In this document: piece after piece, positions 38,911 through 46,173 of the stretch
Numbering within the stretch: the stretch's first letter is position 1
Layout: each line of letters opens with the position of its first letter
Source: Dyella dinghuensis
Lineage (GTDB): Bacteria; Pseudomonadota; Gammaproteobacteria; Xanthomonadales; Rhodanobacteraceae
Reading direction: 5' to 3'
Assembly: GCF_003977615.1 (NCBI RefSeq)
Contig: NZ_RYZR01000006.1
Span: forward strand, 310,001 to 374,000
DNA: 64,000 nucleotides
Notes under the pieces: generated by a model
Seen by the model: only the letters and a program-made list of their open reading frames with translations
What the model was told of the DNA's origin: nothing
Databases searched by the model: none
Made by a program: the position numbers and the translations under genes

Positions 38911-40097
38911 GCCGCGACGCTAAGCGGTGCGGCAGCTGACACCGTCGCGTTAGCTTCAACACCTACCGATAGCTCCGCCCCGGCTGTATTGGGCTGGAAT
39001 ATCGCCATGTATGTGCCAATCGCCAAATACGGCAAGTGAATGCTGGGCGACGTCGTCGAAACGGACCCCTGCTGAATCACCGCATTACTCGGTCCGTAAA
39101 TCGTGTAGCTGATGGAGCTGGCCGTAGTGGTAATGCTGCTGAGCTGCAAACTTATCCAATTGTTCGAGGTGACGCTGAATACGACGGCGCCATCTTGCCC
39201 GGCGGATCCAATATTGAGATTGACCGGAGCCCCGTTGAGCTGACCCACGCCACTGCTGACCAAATTGGCCGCACTGATACTGCTGGGCAATACGAAGATT
39301 GGCACAGGGCTCACGGCTTGGCCGTAAGCCGTCTCTGCCGTCACGAACCCGCTGTTGGCAGTCGACGGTACAGTGAACTGGATTTGGCTGGCGGTGACGG
39401 ACGACGGAGAAATATCGCGGCCACCCATCTGCACCGATGTTTGACCCGCCACCGGATCCAACTGCGCTCCGGTAACAGTGACCGTGCCGCCCGTCGAAAC
39501 AACCGCCGGTGTCGCCTGGATGATGGTCGGCGGAATGCCTGTGCCATCGACCACAAACGATGACGAACTGTTAGTGGTATTGCCACCCGTCGTGACGCTG
39601 ATCAATCCAGTCGTCGCGCCGGTGGGCACCGAGACAACCAATTGATTGGCGGTGGCCGATGTGACTGTTGCCGCGGTGCCATTGAACGTCACGGCATCGT
39701 TGACTGCCGTCGCACTGAATCCCTGCCCATAAATCGTTACGCTGGCGCCTACTGCCCCGTGCACCGGGTCGAAGCCGAATATTGTGAGCTGGCTTGCTGG
39801 CACCGTGGTGACTTGCACCAGGTTGCCCATCGCGTCATACACGTACTGTGCGCTAGTGCCATCCGCACGAGTGACAGCCACAAGACGGCCGTTACCGTCA
39901 TAAACATAGGTGTTGTCGGGCGCCGATGGTGTGCTCGCGTGAGCGATGCTCAGGAAAAAGAGCAACATTGCCGCCCATTGCAGCCAGCGTGTCCCACAAC
40001 ACGAATATTCCCGAAGATAGCGGGATTTTTTTTCGAGCCCGAGAACGCTCGAATCAGCCCTGTCCGCGACAACTACGCGCTTATCCTGCGATTCCAT
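32259..40097 (-). CDS. Giant secreted repeat protein: one YD repeat, IPT/TIG domains and ten double beta-sandwich repeats
   Basis: 2612 residues from the ATG at 40097 (AAAGGGA eight bases upstream). A 36-residue charged N-terminal stretch and a hydrophobic core (WLQWAAMLLFFLSIAHA, about 38-54) form a long signal peptide. Next come a single YD/RHS repeat (TYVYDGNGRLVAVTRADGTS, about 63-98) and two IPT/TIG-type Ig folds (about 105-270). From about residue 400 to the end there are ten tandem repeats of about 221 residues. Each has module A (ATQGQNLELTLNN ... CYxSNPGxSC ... LWNLPAGTY) and module B (LAAGQAERFTFSG ... YVYVNVYRPDAG ... NLSNLPASGTYTVVAY). The modules resemble pre-peptidase C-terminal-like beta sandwiches; module A has a conserved Cys pair. 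No barrel, LPXTG-like anchor or type I secretion signal is visible at the C-terminus. A long adhesin or matrix stalk is the best guess. Confidence 0.88.
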   Translation of the reverse strand: MESQDKRVVVADRADSSVLGLEKKSRYLREYSCCGTRWLQWAAMLLFFLSIAHASTPSAPDNTYVYDGNGRLVAVTRADGTSAQYVYDAMGNLVQVTTVPASQLTIFGFDPVHGAVGASVTIYGQGFSATAVNDAVTFNGTAATVTSATANQLVVSVPTGATTGLISVTTGGNTTNSSSSFVVDGTGIPPTIIQATPAVVSTGGTVTVTGAQLDPVAGQTSVQMGGRDISPSSVTASQIQFTVPSTANSGFVTAETAYGQAVSPVPIFVLPSSISAANLVSSGVGQLNGAPVNLNIGSAGQDGAVVFSVTSNNWISLQLSSITTTASSISYTIYGPSNAVIQQGSVSTTSPSIHLPYLAIGTYMAIFQPNTAGAELSVGVEANATVSAAAPLSVAAAFPWESKRLVFQATQGQNLELTLNNVNVPGATYNQFYVTVYNAAGSSLAGFYCYQSNPGSSCMQHLWYLPAGTYNLVVSPTYGGTLQFNTLIQPDIAGPLIAKNGSANLVLTAGEVERFTFNANQGDTVALQASSVTTTPTGQSVYFYVYRPDAGAITSSTPVYTSFSSSGAQLVNLSNLPVTGTYTVIAVPNYGLPASAQLSYVAGVTGSLTANGASQSYSGNAGGEAVYLSFNATQGQNLELTLNNISITGTGTYVYVNVYNASNSNIASYYCYQSNPGASCSKSLWNLPAGAYQVVVSPAVATDVMHFSTLLESDTAGGALTAGTPAAINLAAGQAERFTFSGTLGTTVALQLSGVSTTPAGQYVYINVYRPDAGQISTSNYYTYTYSGSGPATLNLSNLPASGTYTVVAYTSYGLPATAALTLANGDTGTLTANGASQSYTASVSGQNVYMSFTATQGQNLELTMNNISITGGGSYYNVNVYNATGGNVGSSNCYASYPGASCTLSLWNLAAGAYSIVASPVNSTDTIHFNTLLETDVVGGALTANTAATVNLAAGQAERFTFSGSVGGTVGLELTGVTTTPAGQYVYIKVYRPDAGQITTSDYYTYTSTTGGPTTLNLSNLPVSGTYTVVAYTGYGLPATASLTLASGDTGTLTANGASQSYSANEAGENAYLSFTATQGQNLELTMNNISITGTGTYYSVNVYNATGGNVTYQTCYISNPGTSCTLSLWNLPAGTYSVVATPENPGDEIHFSALLESDVAGGALTVGTAASVNLAAGQAERFTFSGTLGGTVALQLNGVTTTPTGQYVYIKVYRPDVGQITTSDYYTYTYTGSGPATLNLSNLPASGTYTVVAYTAYGLPATGTLTLFNGDTGTLPTTGTSQAFVANTAGENAYMSFTATQGQNLELTMNNIVIAGTGTYYSVNVSNGTGNSVGSQTCYTSNPGTSCTLSLWNLPAGTYSVVVSPEYGGDKLSFSAILEPDLVGPALTTGTPANITLGAGQTERVTFTGTVGGSVSLQLSGVTTTPAGQYVYVKVYRPDVGQITTGNYYTYTYSTGSTATLNLTNLPAAGTYTAVIYNNYGLPATASVTELSSVAGAPPTYGTATLPVNGASQSEQSAAAGQNVTMTFNATQGQNLELTLNNVTVTGGTYFSVAVTNASGTAVGSFTCYPTNPGASCTSSLWNLIAGTYTVVATANSGVTLKFNALLESDISGGALTAGTPANINLAAGQVERFTFNGTLGGTVALQLNSVTTTPTGQYMYVTVYRPDAGSITGSNYYTYTYTGSGPATLNLPNLPVSGTYTVIAYDLYGLPATGTLTLANGSTGTQPTNGTSESYAANETGQNVYMSFTATQGQNLELTLNNASVTGGTYNQFYVEVYSASGNNVVNFYCNASNPGTSCTQSLWNLAAGTYTVTAVPNYGGVIKFSALLEPDVSGGALTAGTAANINLAAGQAERFTFSGSVGGTVALQLNAVTTTPTGQSVYVNVYRPDGGLITTSDYYTYTSTGSGPATLNLSNLPASGTYTVVAYTSYGIPATGTLTLATGATGTQAVNGTSQSFAATEADQNVYLSFSATQGQNVELTLNNASVTGGTYNQFYVEVYAASGGNVVNFYCNASNPGADCTQSLWNLAAGKYTVIAVPIYGGVIKFNALVESDVSGGALTAGTAANINLAAGQAERFTFSGTAGGTLALQLTGVTTTPAGQNVYINVYRPDVGLMNSSNYYTYTYTGTGPATLNLTNLPVSGTYTVVAYTSYGLPATGTLTLATGNIGTLTVNGTAQSYTATEAGQNIYMSFTATQGQNLELTLNNTNVTGATYNQFYVQIYNAAGGNVANFWCYASNPNGTCNQSLWNLAAGKYTVIAEPNYGGVIQLTALLDADASGGALTAGTPVNVDLAIGQPKRFTFSGTVGGTVALQLNGVTTTPTGQYVYVDVYRPDAGLITTSNYYTYAYSGSGPATLNLSNLPVSGTYTVVVYASYDFPATATLTLASGDTGTLAANGTSQSYTANETGEDVYMSFTATQGQNLELAMNNIVIAGTGSYFSVNVYNAAGGSVGNTYCYTSNGPSCALSLWNLPAGNYSIVISPELAGDKLSFNAMLNPDIVGGALVEGTPTSFTLAAGQVERLTFNGTLGANATLQLTGATTPSGTNVYVNIYRPDTGLITTSGYYSYTYSSGSPAAFTLYNLPATGTYTAVVYNSYGLPMTGQITWQ

Positions 40098-40374
40098 ACG
40101 CACGTCCCTTTGAATCAATTCATCGGAATTGACCAGCTCGTTTATACGCGACTTACCCCACAGCAGGGTCTTCCCCAAGCTTCTGCACTATAGAACACTG
40201 CTATCCGTCATTTGTTGACGAAATCACAGATCGCCAGCATGTTACCCAAATTCCCCTAGACGGAAGACCCCCCCAAGGGATTACATTATCGTGCCTCTGG
40301 TAGGGAGTGCCCTGCGCCTTCTTCCGAAGGCTAAAAAGTGTCTGGTTGCGCACACATACAGGAGAGGGATACGC

Positions 40375-40890
40375 ATGAGTCGCACAGGAGCGTGGATAGG
40401 CGCGTGCTTGCTTGGCCTAGTTTTAAGCGGATGTGGCCACCAGGCGCCCGGTAGTTCCGGCAAGTCTGATGTACCATCCTCGCCCTCCACAACGGCAGCC
40501 CCCGCACGACCAACCGCTGCTGCCGATGAAAGTACTTGGGGTAACTATCTGGCTGAGCAAGGCAAGCGGCACGCTGATGGAGTCAGTCAACATCCTTACA
40601 TTTACGTCATCCCTAGGGGTGACGGCGTAGGTGCAACAGATCGCCGAAAAAATGAATTGGATTCCATCGATCATAGTATCGGCCCAATCCTGATGCCTGG
40701 CGGCATGCTCATACTTGGTGGTCCTGATGTGCAACAAACCACTGCCTTCATCACTGAACTTTCCAAAACTGCGAAAGCCGATGCACTTAAAGGCATCGTC
40801 GTGCTAGTTGTGACCGAGCCATCGCAAACAGACGGCGTGAAAAGTGCCTTAAAGCCAACGGGCGCCACCGTACGTGTGGCGACAATGTAA
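40375..40890 (+). CDS. Unrecognised lipoprotein
   Basis: 171 residues from the ATG at 40375 with a strong AGGAGAGG ribosome site. The signal peptide ends in a lipobox LSGC (Cys20). A Ser/Pro/Ala/Thr-rich linker follows (about 24-50), then a compact domain of about 115 residues: YIYVIPRGDGVGATDRRKNE, ILMPGGMLILGGPDVQQTTA, ALKGIVVLVVTEPSQTDGVK. I do not recognise the domain; alternating hydrophobic strands suggest an alpha/beta fold. It is transcribed away from the giant repeat-protein gene, 277 bp apart, and may belong to the same accessory block. Confidence 0.75.
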   Translation: MSRTGAWIGACLLGLVLSGCGHQAPGSSGKSDVPSSPSTTAAPARPTAAADESTWGNYLAEQGKRHADGVSQHPYIYVIPRGDGVGATDRRKNELDSIDHSIGPILMPGGMLILGGPDVQQTTAFITELSKTAKADALKGIVVLVVTEPSQTDGVKSALKPTGATVRVATM

Positions 40891-41193
40891 CGAGCATTAA
40901 AAATCTGGCCAATAATTGTGCTCGTTCTTCACCTTAGTCTTTCTTTGAAAGGCTATAGCGTAAATAGCGTCTTGCGACTTGTATGCGGCGTGTACTCAGC
41001 ACCCGCCGCTCTGAGATTGCTCCTGATGAGTACATGCTAGACATCATTCAGATGAATCATCCTGCGCGCGCCCGTGAATGCCGGTCCTGATCTGACATCG
41101 CAGAAGGTGCCACTGCGTTAGCCGACTACCTTCCATCAATCGAGTGACCCGAAAGGGTCTATATCCGCACGTCTTCCTCCGACGACCAAGAGT

Positions 41194-41325
41194 TCACGCT
41201 TCCCTTAAGATGTGATCTAGCTCTCTATGGTAAAGCACTGGATGACCGCGACCGTGGAGCAATTGATCTAGTAAAGATGCATATCCGGCAGGTGGCAAAG
41301 CTAGAAAAACATTAGGGCTGGTCAT
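41194..41325 (-). pseudogene. Possible gene fragment (43 codons)
   Basis: From the ATG at 41325 it reads TSPNVFLALPPAGYASLLDQ, then LLHGRGHPVLYHRELDHILR, then EA and a stop. The residue mix is protein-like rather than random, but there is no ribosome site and no family I can name. It could be a truncated gene end or chance. Confidence 0.3.
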
Positions 41326-41349
41326 TCGTACCGGCAGCGAACGCGACAA

Positions 41350-41517
41350 GTGCGTGCTGCGCAGATATCCGAACAAGCGCGCAAGCTCGACTCAGTACAT
41401 CAAAAGATCGCTGAAAGACTTCTCGGCGATCGGGATCCAGAAGACATTTGCCCGCTGGCTCACCTTTTGCGTAGAGCCGCAGACGACGCAATGGAATGGG
41501 TTAAATCACTCAAGTGA
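41350..41517 (+). pseudogene. Possible C-terminal gene remnant, helical
   Basis: An open stretch ending at a TGA at 41515-41517 encodes QISEQARKLDSVHQKIAERL, then LGDRDPEDICPLAHLLRRAA, then DDAMEWVKSLK. This is a convincing amphipathic-helical protein end, but upstream in the same frame a stop appears at 41302-41304 and no proper start or ribosome site is seen; a GTG at 41350 is the only option. It is most likely the tail of a decayed gene. Confidence 0.4.
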
Positions 41518-41769
41518 GCGACGTCCGGTCACCGTTCCTGCTTGCTTGGCTATCAGTTCATCGACAATTGCTGCCGGTTCGTAATTCCTTGCAGGACAGA
41601 GGAGACGCGACCCTTCCGTTTGGCGGCAGGGTTAAGTAGTTACGACACGATTACGGAAAAAGCGACACAGTTACGCAACACGGACAATTTCGCACAAAAT
41701 TGCGCACTTGCTGCGGCGCAGCGCATTTTCATAAAAATGCATGTCTATTAGTTAGTTACGGCTGACGCA

Positions 41770-41797
41770 GAAAAATTTGGATCGAGACAAATTTTTC
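41770..41797. promoter_or_regulatory. 10-bp inverted repeat upstream of GH92 gene
   Basis: GAAAAATTTG (41770-41779) and CAAATTTTTC (41788-41797) form a perfect dyad with an eight-base spacer, about 160 bp before the GH92 start. It is a candidate operator or leader hairpin; its role is unknown. Confidence 0.4.
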
Positions 41798-41954
41798 GTT
41801 TACAGTCGTATGGCTGGCGGATGGGGGAACGCCCGATTCGTCACAGCGGTTGAGTGCGCTTTGCGGGTGATCGGGGTGGAACGCCTGTCCCGGTGATTTG
41901 TCGTTAGCGCTTCTGCTTCGTCCAACGACAAATTTGTAATTCGGGAGAGCCCGC

Positions 41955-44420
41955 ATGGTGTCACGCCGTCAGTTTCTGCAAGGCATGGGTGCAGTTGCAT
42001 TGTTGAGTACCGCGTTGCCCGGCGTCGCTGCCGAATTGGGCGAGACCGTCGGAACGAAGAAGCGCGCTCTTGCTGCGGCGATGCAATCGCATGGCGTATC
42101 GCAATACGTCGACGTCTTTATTGGTACCGGCGGACATGGCCACACGTATCCGGGTGCGTCGATGCCGTTCGGCATGGTGCAGTTGAGTCCCGATACGAAT
42201 GATGCCGGTTGGGATGCGTCGTCGGGTTATCACCAGGCCGATGGTTCGATCATGGGTTTCTCGCACACGCATCTCAGCGGCACGGGTGCGGCGGACATGC
42301 TCGATGTGCTGGTGATGCCCGCGCAGGGACCTGTGCTGTTGCAACCGGGCGAGCGCGGTTTGCCGGATGCGAACTATCACTCGCAGTTCGATGGCGCAGC
42401 AGGCTCTGGGCCGCAATTGACGGTGAACAATCACGCGCATCCGGGCAAGGGCTATCGCTCTCGTTACGACCGCGCGTCTGAACATGCGCGGCCTGGTTAT
42501 TACAGCGTGCATCTGACCGATCACAACATTCGCGCGGAACTCACCGCTGGTCTGCGCGCGGGTCTGCATCGTTATACCTTCCACGGTGAAGGTAACGGAC
42601 ATCTGCTGGTCGATTTCGCGCACGGTTTCCATGACGACTACAAAGTCCCGTGCAAAGTCACCGATGCCGAGTTGCGCGTGGTCGGCAACGACACCCTGGT
42701 CGGTACTCGGCGCGTGCATCAGTGGGCGGATGGGCGTTACATCTATTTCGCGATGAAGGTGTCGCGACCGTTCTCGCAAGCCACGCTCTATTCGGAAGAT
42801 GTGGCAGCACCTAGTGGTACCGGCGAGGTAAAGGGCACGCATCTGAAAGCGGCGCTGCATATCGACGATGTCGCAAAATCACCGGTAATGGTGAAGGTAG
42901 GCATTTCCGGCGTAGATATCGACGGCGCCATGCGCAATCTCGACGCCGATATTCCCGGCTGGGATTTCGACGGACTCCAACAAACGGCCGCCGATACGTG
43001 GGAGCGCGAACTCAGCCGCATTCGCGTGCAAACATCGTCCAAACGCGATCTGCGCGTGTTTTACACTTCGCTCTATCACACGATGTTGGCGCCGACGCTT
43101 TTCAGCGATGCGGATGGCCGCTATCGCGGGATGGATTTGAAGATCCACCAGCTGCCGCAGGGTCAAAACAACTACAGCACGTATTCGCTGTGGGATATCT
43201 ACCGCGCACAGGCGCCGCTGCTCACGTTGTATCAGGCTGATCGCGTGCCCGATTTCGTCAACTGCCTGGTGCGCATGGCGGAAGAAAGTCCGGATGGTCC
43301 GCCGGTGTGGCCGCTGCAAGGTGTGGAAACCGGTTGCATGATCGGCTACCACTCCGCCGTGCTGATCGCCGAAGCGCAAGCCAAAGGCTTCACCGGCATC
43401 GATTACGCCAAAGCGTGGCCGATCTATCGCAAGCGCGCGATGGACGACGATTATCGCGGCCTGCCCTACTACCGCAAGATGGGTTACATCCCCAGCGACA
43501 AGGAAGGCGAAGCCGTCAGCAAGACGCTTGAATATGCGTATGACGATTGGGCCGTCTCGCACATGGCAGCAGCGGCCGGCGCGAAAGATGACGCCGAAGC
43601 CTTGCGCCGTCGCTCACGCAATTATCGCAACGTGTTCGATAAGAAGATGAATTTCATGCGGCCGCGTGGCTCGGACGGTCAATGGCTGGAGCCGTTCGAT
43701 CCGCATGGCATGGGTCATTCCAGCCAGTGGCGCGATTTCACCGAATCCAATTCATGGGAAGCCACCTTTCTCAATCAGCATGATTTGTATGCTTACATGA
43801 GTATGTTCGGTGGGCAGGACGTTTTCGAACGCAAACTGGATGAGCTGTTCACCACCAGCTCGAAACTCCCGCCGGATGCACCGCCGGATATCGCCGGCAT
43901 GGTCGGCCAATATGCACACGGCAACGAACCGAGCCATCACGTCGCTTACCTGTATGCGTACACCGGTGCGCATTACAAAACGCAGGCACGCGTGCGCATG
44001 TTGACGGAAACGATGTATCCGCCGGATCCCGATGGCCTGGCGGGTAATGAAGATTGCGGCCAGATGAGCGCGTGGTACGTGATGAGCGCGCTGGGTTTGT
44101 ATTCCGTCGATCCAGTCAGCACGAATTATGTGTTCGGCAGCCCGCTCCTCGATCATGCGGAAGTGTCGCTTGCGAACGACCGCAAGTTGATCATTCGCAC
44201 GATCGACAACGGGCCGGCGCGTCCCTATATCCAATCCGTGACGTGGAACGGCAAACCGTGGACGCGCAGCTGGATCAGCCATGCCGAACTTGCGGCGGGC
44301 GGTACGCTGGAGTTTCAGATGTCCGACAAGCCCAATATGCAATTCGGCGCATCGCCGAACGATCGGCCGCCTTCATTTGATGCGCCGGCCAGCGAAGTCA
44401 TTTCGCTCGATGCGACTTAA
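41955..44420 (+). CDS. Tat-exported GH92 alpha-mannosidase
   Basis: 821 residues. Twin-arginine signal SRRQFLQGMGAVALL at residues 3-17, with cleavage after VAA near 26. The N-terminal beta domain starts with VDVFIGTGGHGHTYPGASMP and FSHTHLSGTGAADMLDVLVM, and the (alpha/alpha)6 domain has the GH92 motifs GNEPSHHVAYLY and GNEDCGQMSAWYVMSALGLY, which contain the calcium-binding and catalytic acids. GH92 enzymes are calcium-dependent exo-alpha-mannosidases, most often alpha-1,2 specific. It completes a mannosidase set with the genes at 19585 and 22294, from which it is separated by an 18-kb accessory block. A strong terminator follows. Confidence 0.93.
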   Translation: MVSRRQFLQGMGAVALLSTALPGVAAELGETVGTKKRALAAAMQSHGVSQYVDVFIGTGGHGHTYPGASMPFGMVQLSPDTNDAGWDASSGYHQADGSIMGFSHTHLSGTGAADMLDVLVMPAQGPVLLQPGERGLPDANYHSQFDGAAGSGPQLTVNNHAHPGKGYRSRYDRASEHARPGYYSVHLTDHNIRAELTAGLRAGLHRYTFHGEGNGHLLVDFAHGFHDDYKVPCKVTDAELRVVGNDTLVGTRRVHQWADGRYIYFAMKVSRPFSQATLYSEDVAAPSGTGEVKGTHLKAALHIDDVAKSPVMVKVGISGVDIDGAMRNLDADIPGWDFDGLQQTAADTWERELSRIRVQTSSKRDLRVFYTSLYHTMLAPTLFSDADGRYRGMDLKIHQLPQGQNNYSTYSLWDIYRAQAPLLTLYQADRVPDFVNCLVRMAEESPDGPPVWPLQGVETGCMIGYHSAVLIAEAQAKGFTGIDYAKAWPIYRKRAMDDDYRGLPYYRKMGYIPSDKEGEAVSKTLEYAYDDWAVSHMAAAAGAKDDAEALRRRSRNYRNVFDKKMNFMRPRGSDGQWLEPFDPHGMGHSSQWRDFTESNSWEATFLNQHDLYAYMSMFGGQDVFERKLDELFTTSSKLPPDAPPDIAGMVGQYAHGNEPSHHVAYLYAYTGAHYKTQARVRMLTETMYPPDPDGLAGNEDCGQMSAWYVMSALGLYSVDPVSTNYVFGSPLLDHAEVSLANDRKLIIRTIDNGPARPYIQSVTWNGKPWTRSWISHAELAAGGTLEFQMSDKPNMQFGASPNDRPPSFDAPASEVISLDAT

Positions 44421-44446
44421 TCACTCCCCTCACGGGTGATATGGCG

Positions 44447-44480
44447 AAGCCCGATGCGATTCGCGGTCGCATCGGGCTTT
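44447..44480 (+). terminator. Rho-independent terminator after GH92
   Basis: A 13-bp stem (AAGCCCGATGCGA at 44447-44459 with TCGCATCGGGCTT at 44467-44479), seven-base loop, then TTCTTG. It lies 27 bp past the GH92 stop and just before the convergent stop at 44497. Confidence 0.88.
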
Positions 44481-44496
44481 CTTGTATGTGGCGATG

Positions 44497-45090
44497 TTAT
44501 GAGCCGATCTTGGTGAAATCGGTCACCCAGTTCGTCTCCCAGGTTTTCCCGCCGTCGCCGGAGAACGCCTGTTCCCAACGCGCCGTCGTTGCAGTGATGT
44601 GCGACCAGGTGAAACGCACTTTGACGGGTTTGCCGCGTAGCGTGTCATCGGCATAGAACAAACCGATGCCGTTGACGAAGCGGCCCTTTACCGCCGGATC
44701 GAGCGGTGCCGACGGTTCACGTCCATCCAGCCACCAGATATTCCACAAGCCGGTTACGCCATCGTAGGAACGCAAGGTCACACCATGATACGAACCGCCA
44801 TTCGGTATGACGAAAATGCTCTCGTCGACATTGGCCCAGCCGTTCATCAGTGGGCGTACGTTGATGGTGCCATCGAATTCAATCCAGTCGTGGCTGCCCA
44901 TCAGACGCTCCGCCAGCTTGCGGTGATGTGCGCGCCAGTTACCGAAGTAGAAGTCGAAAGCGTGCAGTCCGGAAAGGTTCGGTGTGGGCGCCGGTGCCTT
45001 GGGATAGTCCTGCGAAGCGAAAGCGGGGGCTGCAGCTCCAATGGCAAAAGCGATACTGGCCGCGGTGAGCATGTTGCGGAAGCATTTCAT
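44497..45090 (-). CDS. Exported lipocalin-like (DUF1579-like) protein
   Basis: 197 residues from the ATG at 45090, preceded by GGAGGA. A signal peptide (1-24, ending APAFA) precedes a beta-rich domain with FDFYFGNWRAHHRKLAERL, a W-rich barrel (LWNIWWLDG, RFTWSHIT, ARWEQAFSGDGGKTWETNWV). The fold resembles the DUF1579/lipocalin-like group that may bind hydrophobic ligands. No catalytic residues can be assigned. It is divergent from a WYL regulator, with a dyad in the 84-bp gap, so the regulator may control it. Confidence 0.8.
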   Translation of the reverse strand: MKCFRNMLTAASIAFAIGAAAPAFASQDYPKAPAPTPNLSGLHAFDFYFGNWRAHHRKLAERLMGSHDWIEFDGTINVRPLMNGWANVDESIFVIPNGGSYHGVTLRSYDGVTGLWNIWWLDGREPSAPLDPAVKGRFVNGIGLFYADDTLRGKPVKVRFTWSHITATTARWEQAFSGDGGKTWETNWVTDFTKIGS

Positions 45091-45138
45091 GAATAGGTCC
45101 TCCGTCCGGTTGTGCTTCCCATCATGTCGCGCTAAATA

Positions 45139-45153
45139 TGTCACCTGGTGTCA
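45139..45153. promoter_or_regulatory. Imperfect dyad between WYL regulator and lipocalin-like gene
   Basis: TGTCACC-T-GGTGTCA, six of seven base pairs matched, in the 84-bp gap between divergent start codons. It is well placed for an autoregulatory operator of the WYL regulator that also covers the lipocalin-like gene's promoter. Confidence 0.45.
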
Positions 45154-45174
45154 TGTATTTTTGCGGGGTCAGAA

Positions 45175-46170
45175 ATGCTGGCCAGCCGTCTTCTGTCGAT
45201 CCTGATGCTGCTGCAGACGCGCGGCCGCATGAGCGCGAGCCAGTTGGCGGAAGAACTGGAAGTGACGGTTCGTACCATTCATCGCGATATCGATCAGCTG
45301 AGCGCTGCGGGCATTCCCGTGTATGCCGATCGCGGCCGCAACGGCGGATTCCAGTTGCAGGACGGCTATCGCACGATGCTCACAGGCCTCAATCAGTCCG
45401 AAGCGGAAACGTTGTTTCTTGCTGGTCTTCCTGGTCCCGCCGCGCAAATGGGTTTGGCCGATGTGCTTTCCACGGCGCGATTGAAGTTGTTGGCGGCGCT
45501 TCCGTCCAACATACAGCCGAGCGCCGAACGCATCGCCGCCCGCTTTCATCTCGATACGGGCGCATGGTTTCACAGTGTCGATCAATTGCCCGCGCTGCCG
45601 GTCATTGCGCACGCTGTTTGGGGCGAACGCATGCTGAAGATGCGTTATCACCCCTCGGGGGAAGTCGATACGCGCGTGCGCAAGGTGGCACCGCTGGGGC
45701 TCGTGCTGAAGAGTGGTATCTGGTATCTCCTCGCGCAGAATAGTCGCTCGGTCTGCACCACGTATCGCGCGGCTAACATTTACGACGCCGAAATTTGCGA
45801 CGAAACATTCGTACGGCCAAAGCAATTCGATCTGGTCGCGCACTGGGAAAATAGCGTGCGCGAATACGAAGCGAACGTCTATCACGATTACGCCGATGTG
45901 TGGCTCTCGCCCGTAGGCTTGAAACGACTGAGTTTGCTAGGCCCTTACGTAACCAGCGAAGCAGCAAAGACCGCCAGCAAGCCGGATCGAAATGGCTGGG
46001 TGCGCTGTCGATTGCCGATTGAATCGATCGATTTCGGTGTACGTGAATTGCTTCGGCTCGGCGATCAAGTCGTCGTACTAGGACCGCCGCACTTGCGTTC
46101 GGAGCTCGCGCAGACTGCCGAACGTATTGCAAAACTTCATGTGGGCCAAGCCTCCAAGCGTGGGCGTTGA
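45175..46170 (+). CDS. YafY-type HTH/WYL-domain transcriptional regulator
   Basis: 331 residues from the ATG at 45175 (GGGGTC upstream; an upstream GTG at 45148 is less likely). An N-terminal winged helix (LLQTRGRMSASQLAEELEVT, VRTIHRDIDQLSAAGIPVY) is followed by a WYL domain (KMRYHPSG, VAPLGLVLKSGIWYLLAQNS, TYRAANIYDAEICDETFV) and a WCX-like C-terminus. WYL domains sense small ligands or nucleic acids. It leads a unit with a transporter starting three bases after its stop, so it probably regulates that unit. Confidence 0.92.
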   Translation: MLASRLLSILMLLQTRGRMSASQLAEELEVTVRTIHRDIDQLSAAGIPVYADRGRNGGFQLQDGYRTMLTGLNQSEAETLFLAGLPGPAAQMGLADVLSTARLKLLAALPSNIQPSAERIAARFHLDTGAWFHSVDQLPALPVIAHAVWGERMLKMRYHPSGEVDTRVRKVAPLGLVLKSGIWYLLAQNSRSVCTTYRAANIYDAEICDETFVRPKQFDLVAHWENSVREYEANVYHDYADVWLSPVGLKRLSLLGPYVTSEAAKTASKPDRNGWVRCRLPIESIDFGVRELLRLGDQVVVLGPPHLRSELAQTAERIAKLHVGQASKRGR

Positions 46171-46173
46171 CGC

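Larger units (their letters stand above)
40891..41954. other. 1-kb region of apparent gene debris and GH92 leader
   Basis: No intact gene is seen. Two short protein-like fragments in opposite orientation lie at 41194-41325 (minus) and 41350-41517 (plus) and are listed separately. The last 200 bp before the GH92 gene are AT-rich and contain a 10-bp dyad at 41770-41797. The composition and loss of coding suggest the right-hand scar of the accessory block. Confidence 0.55.
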
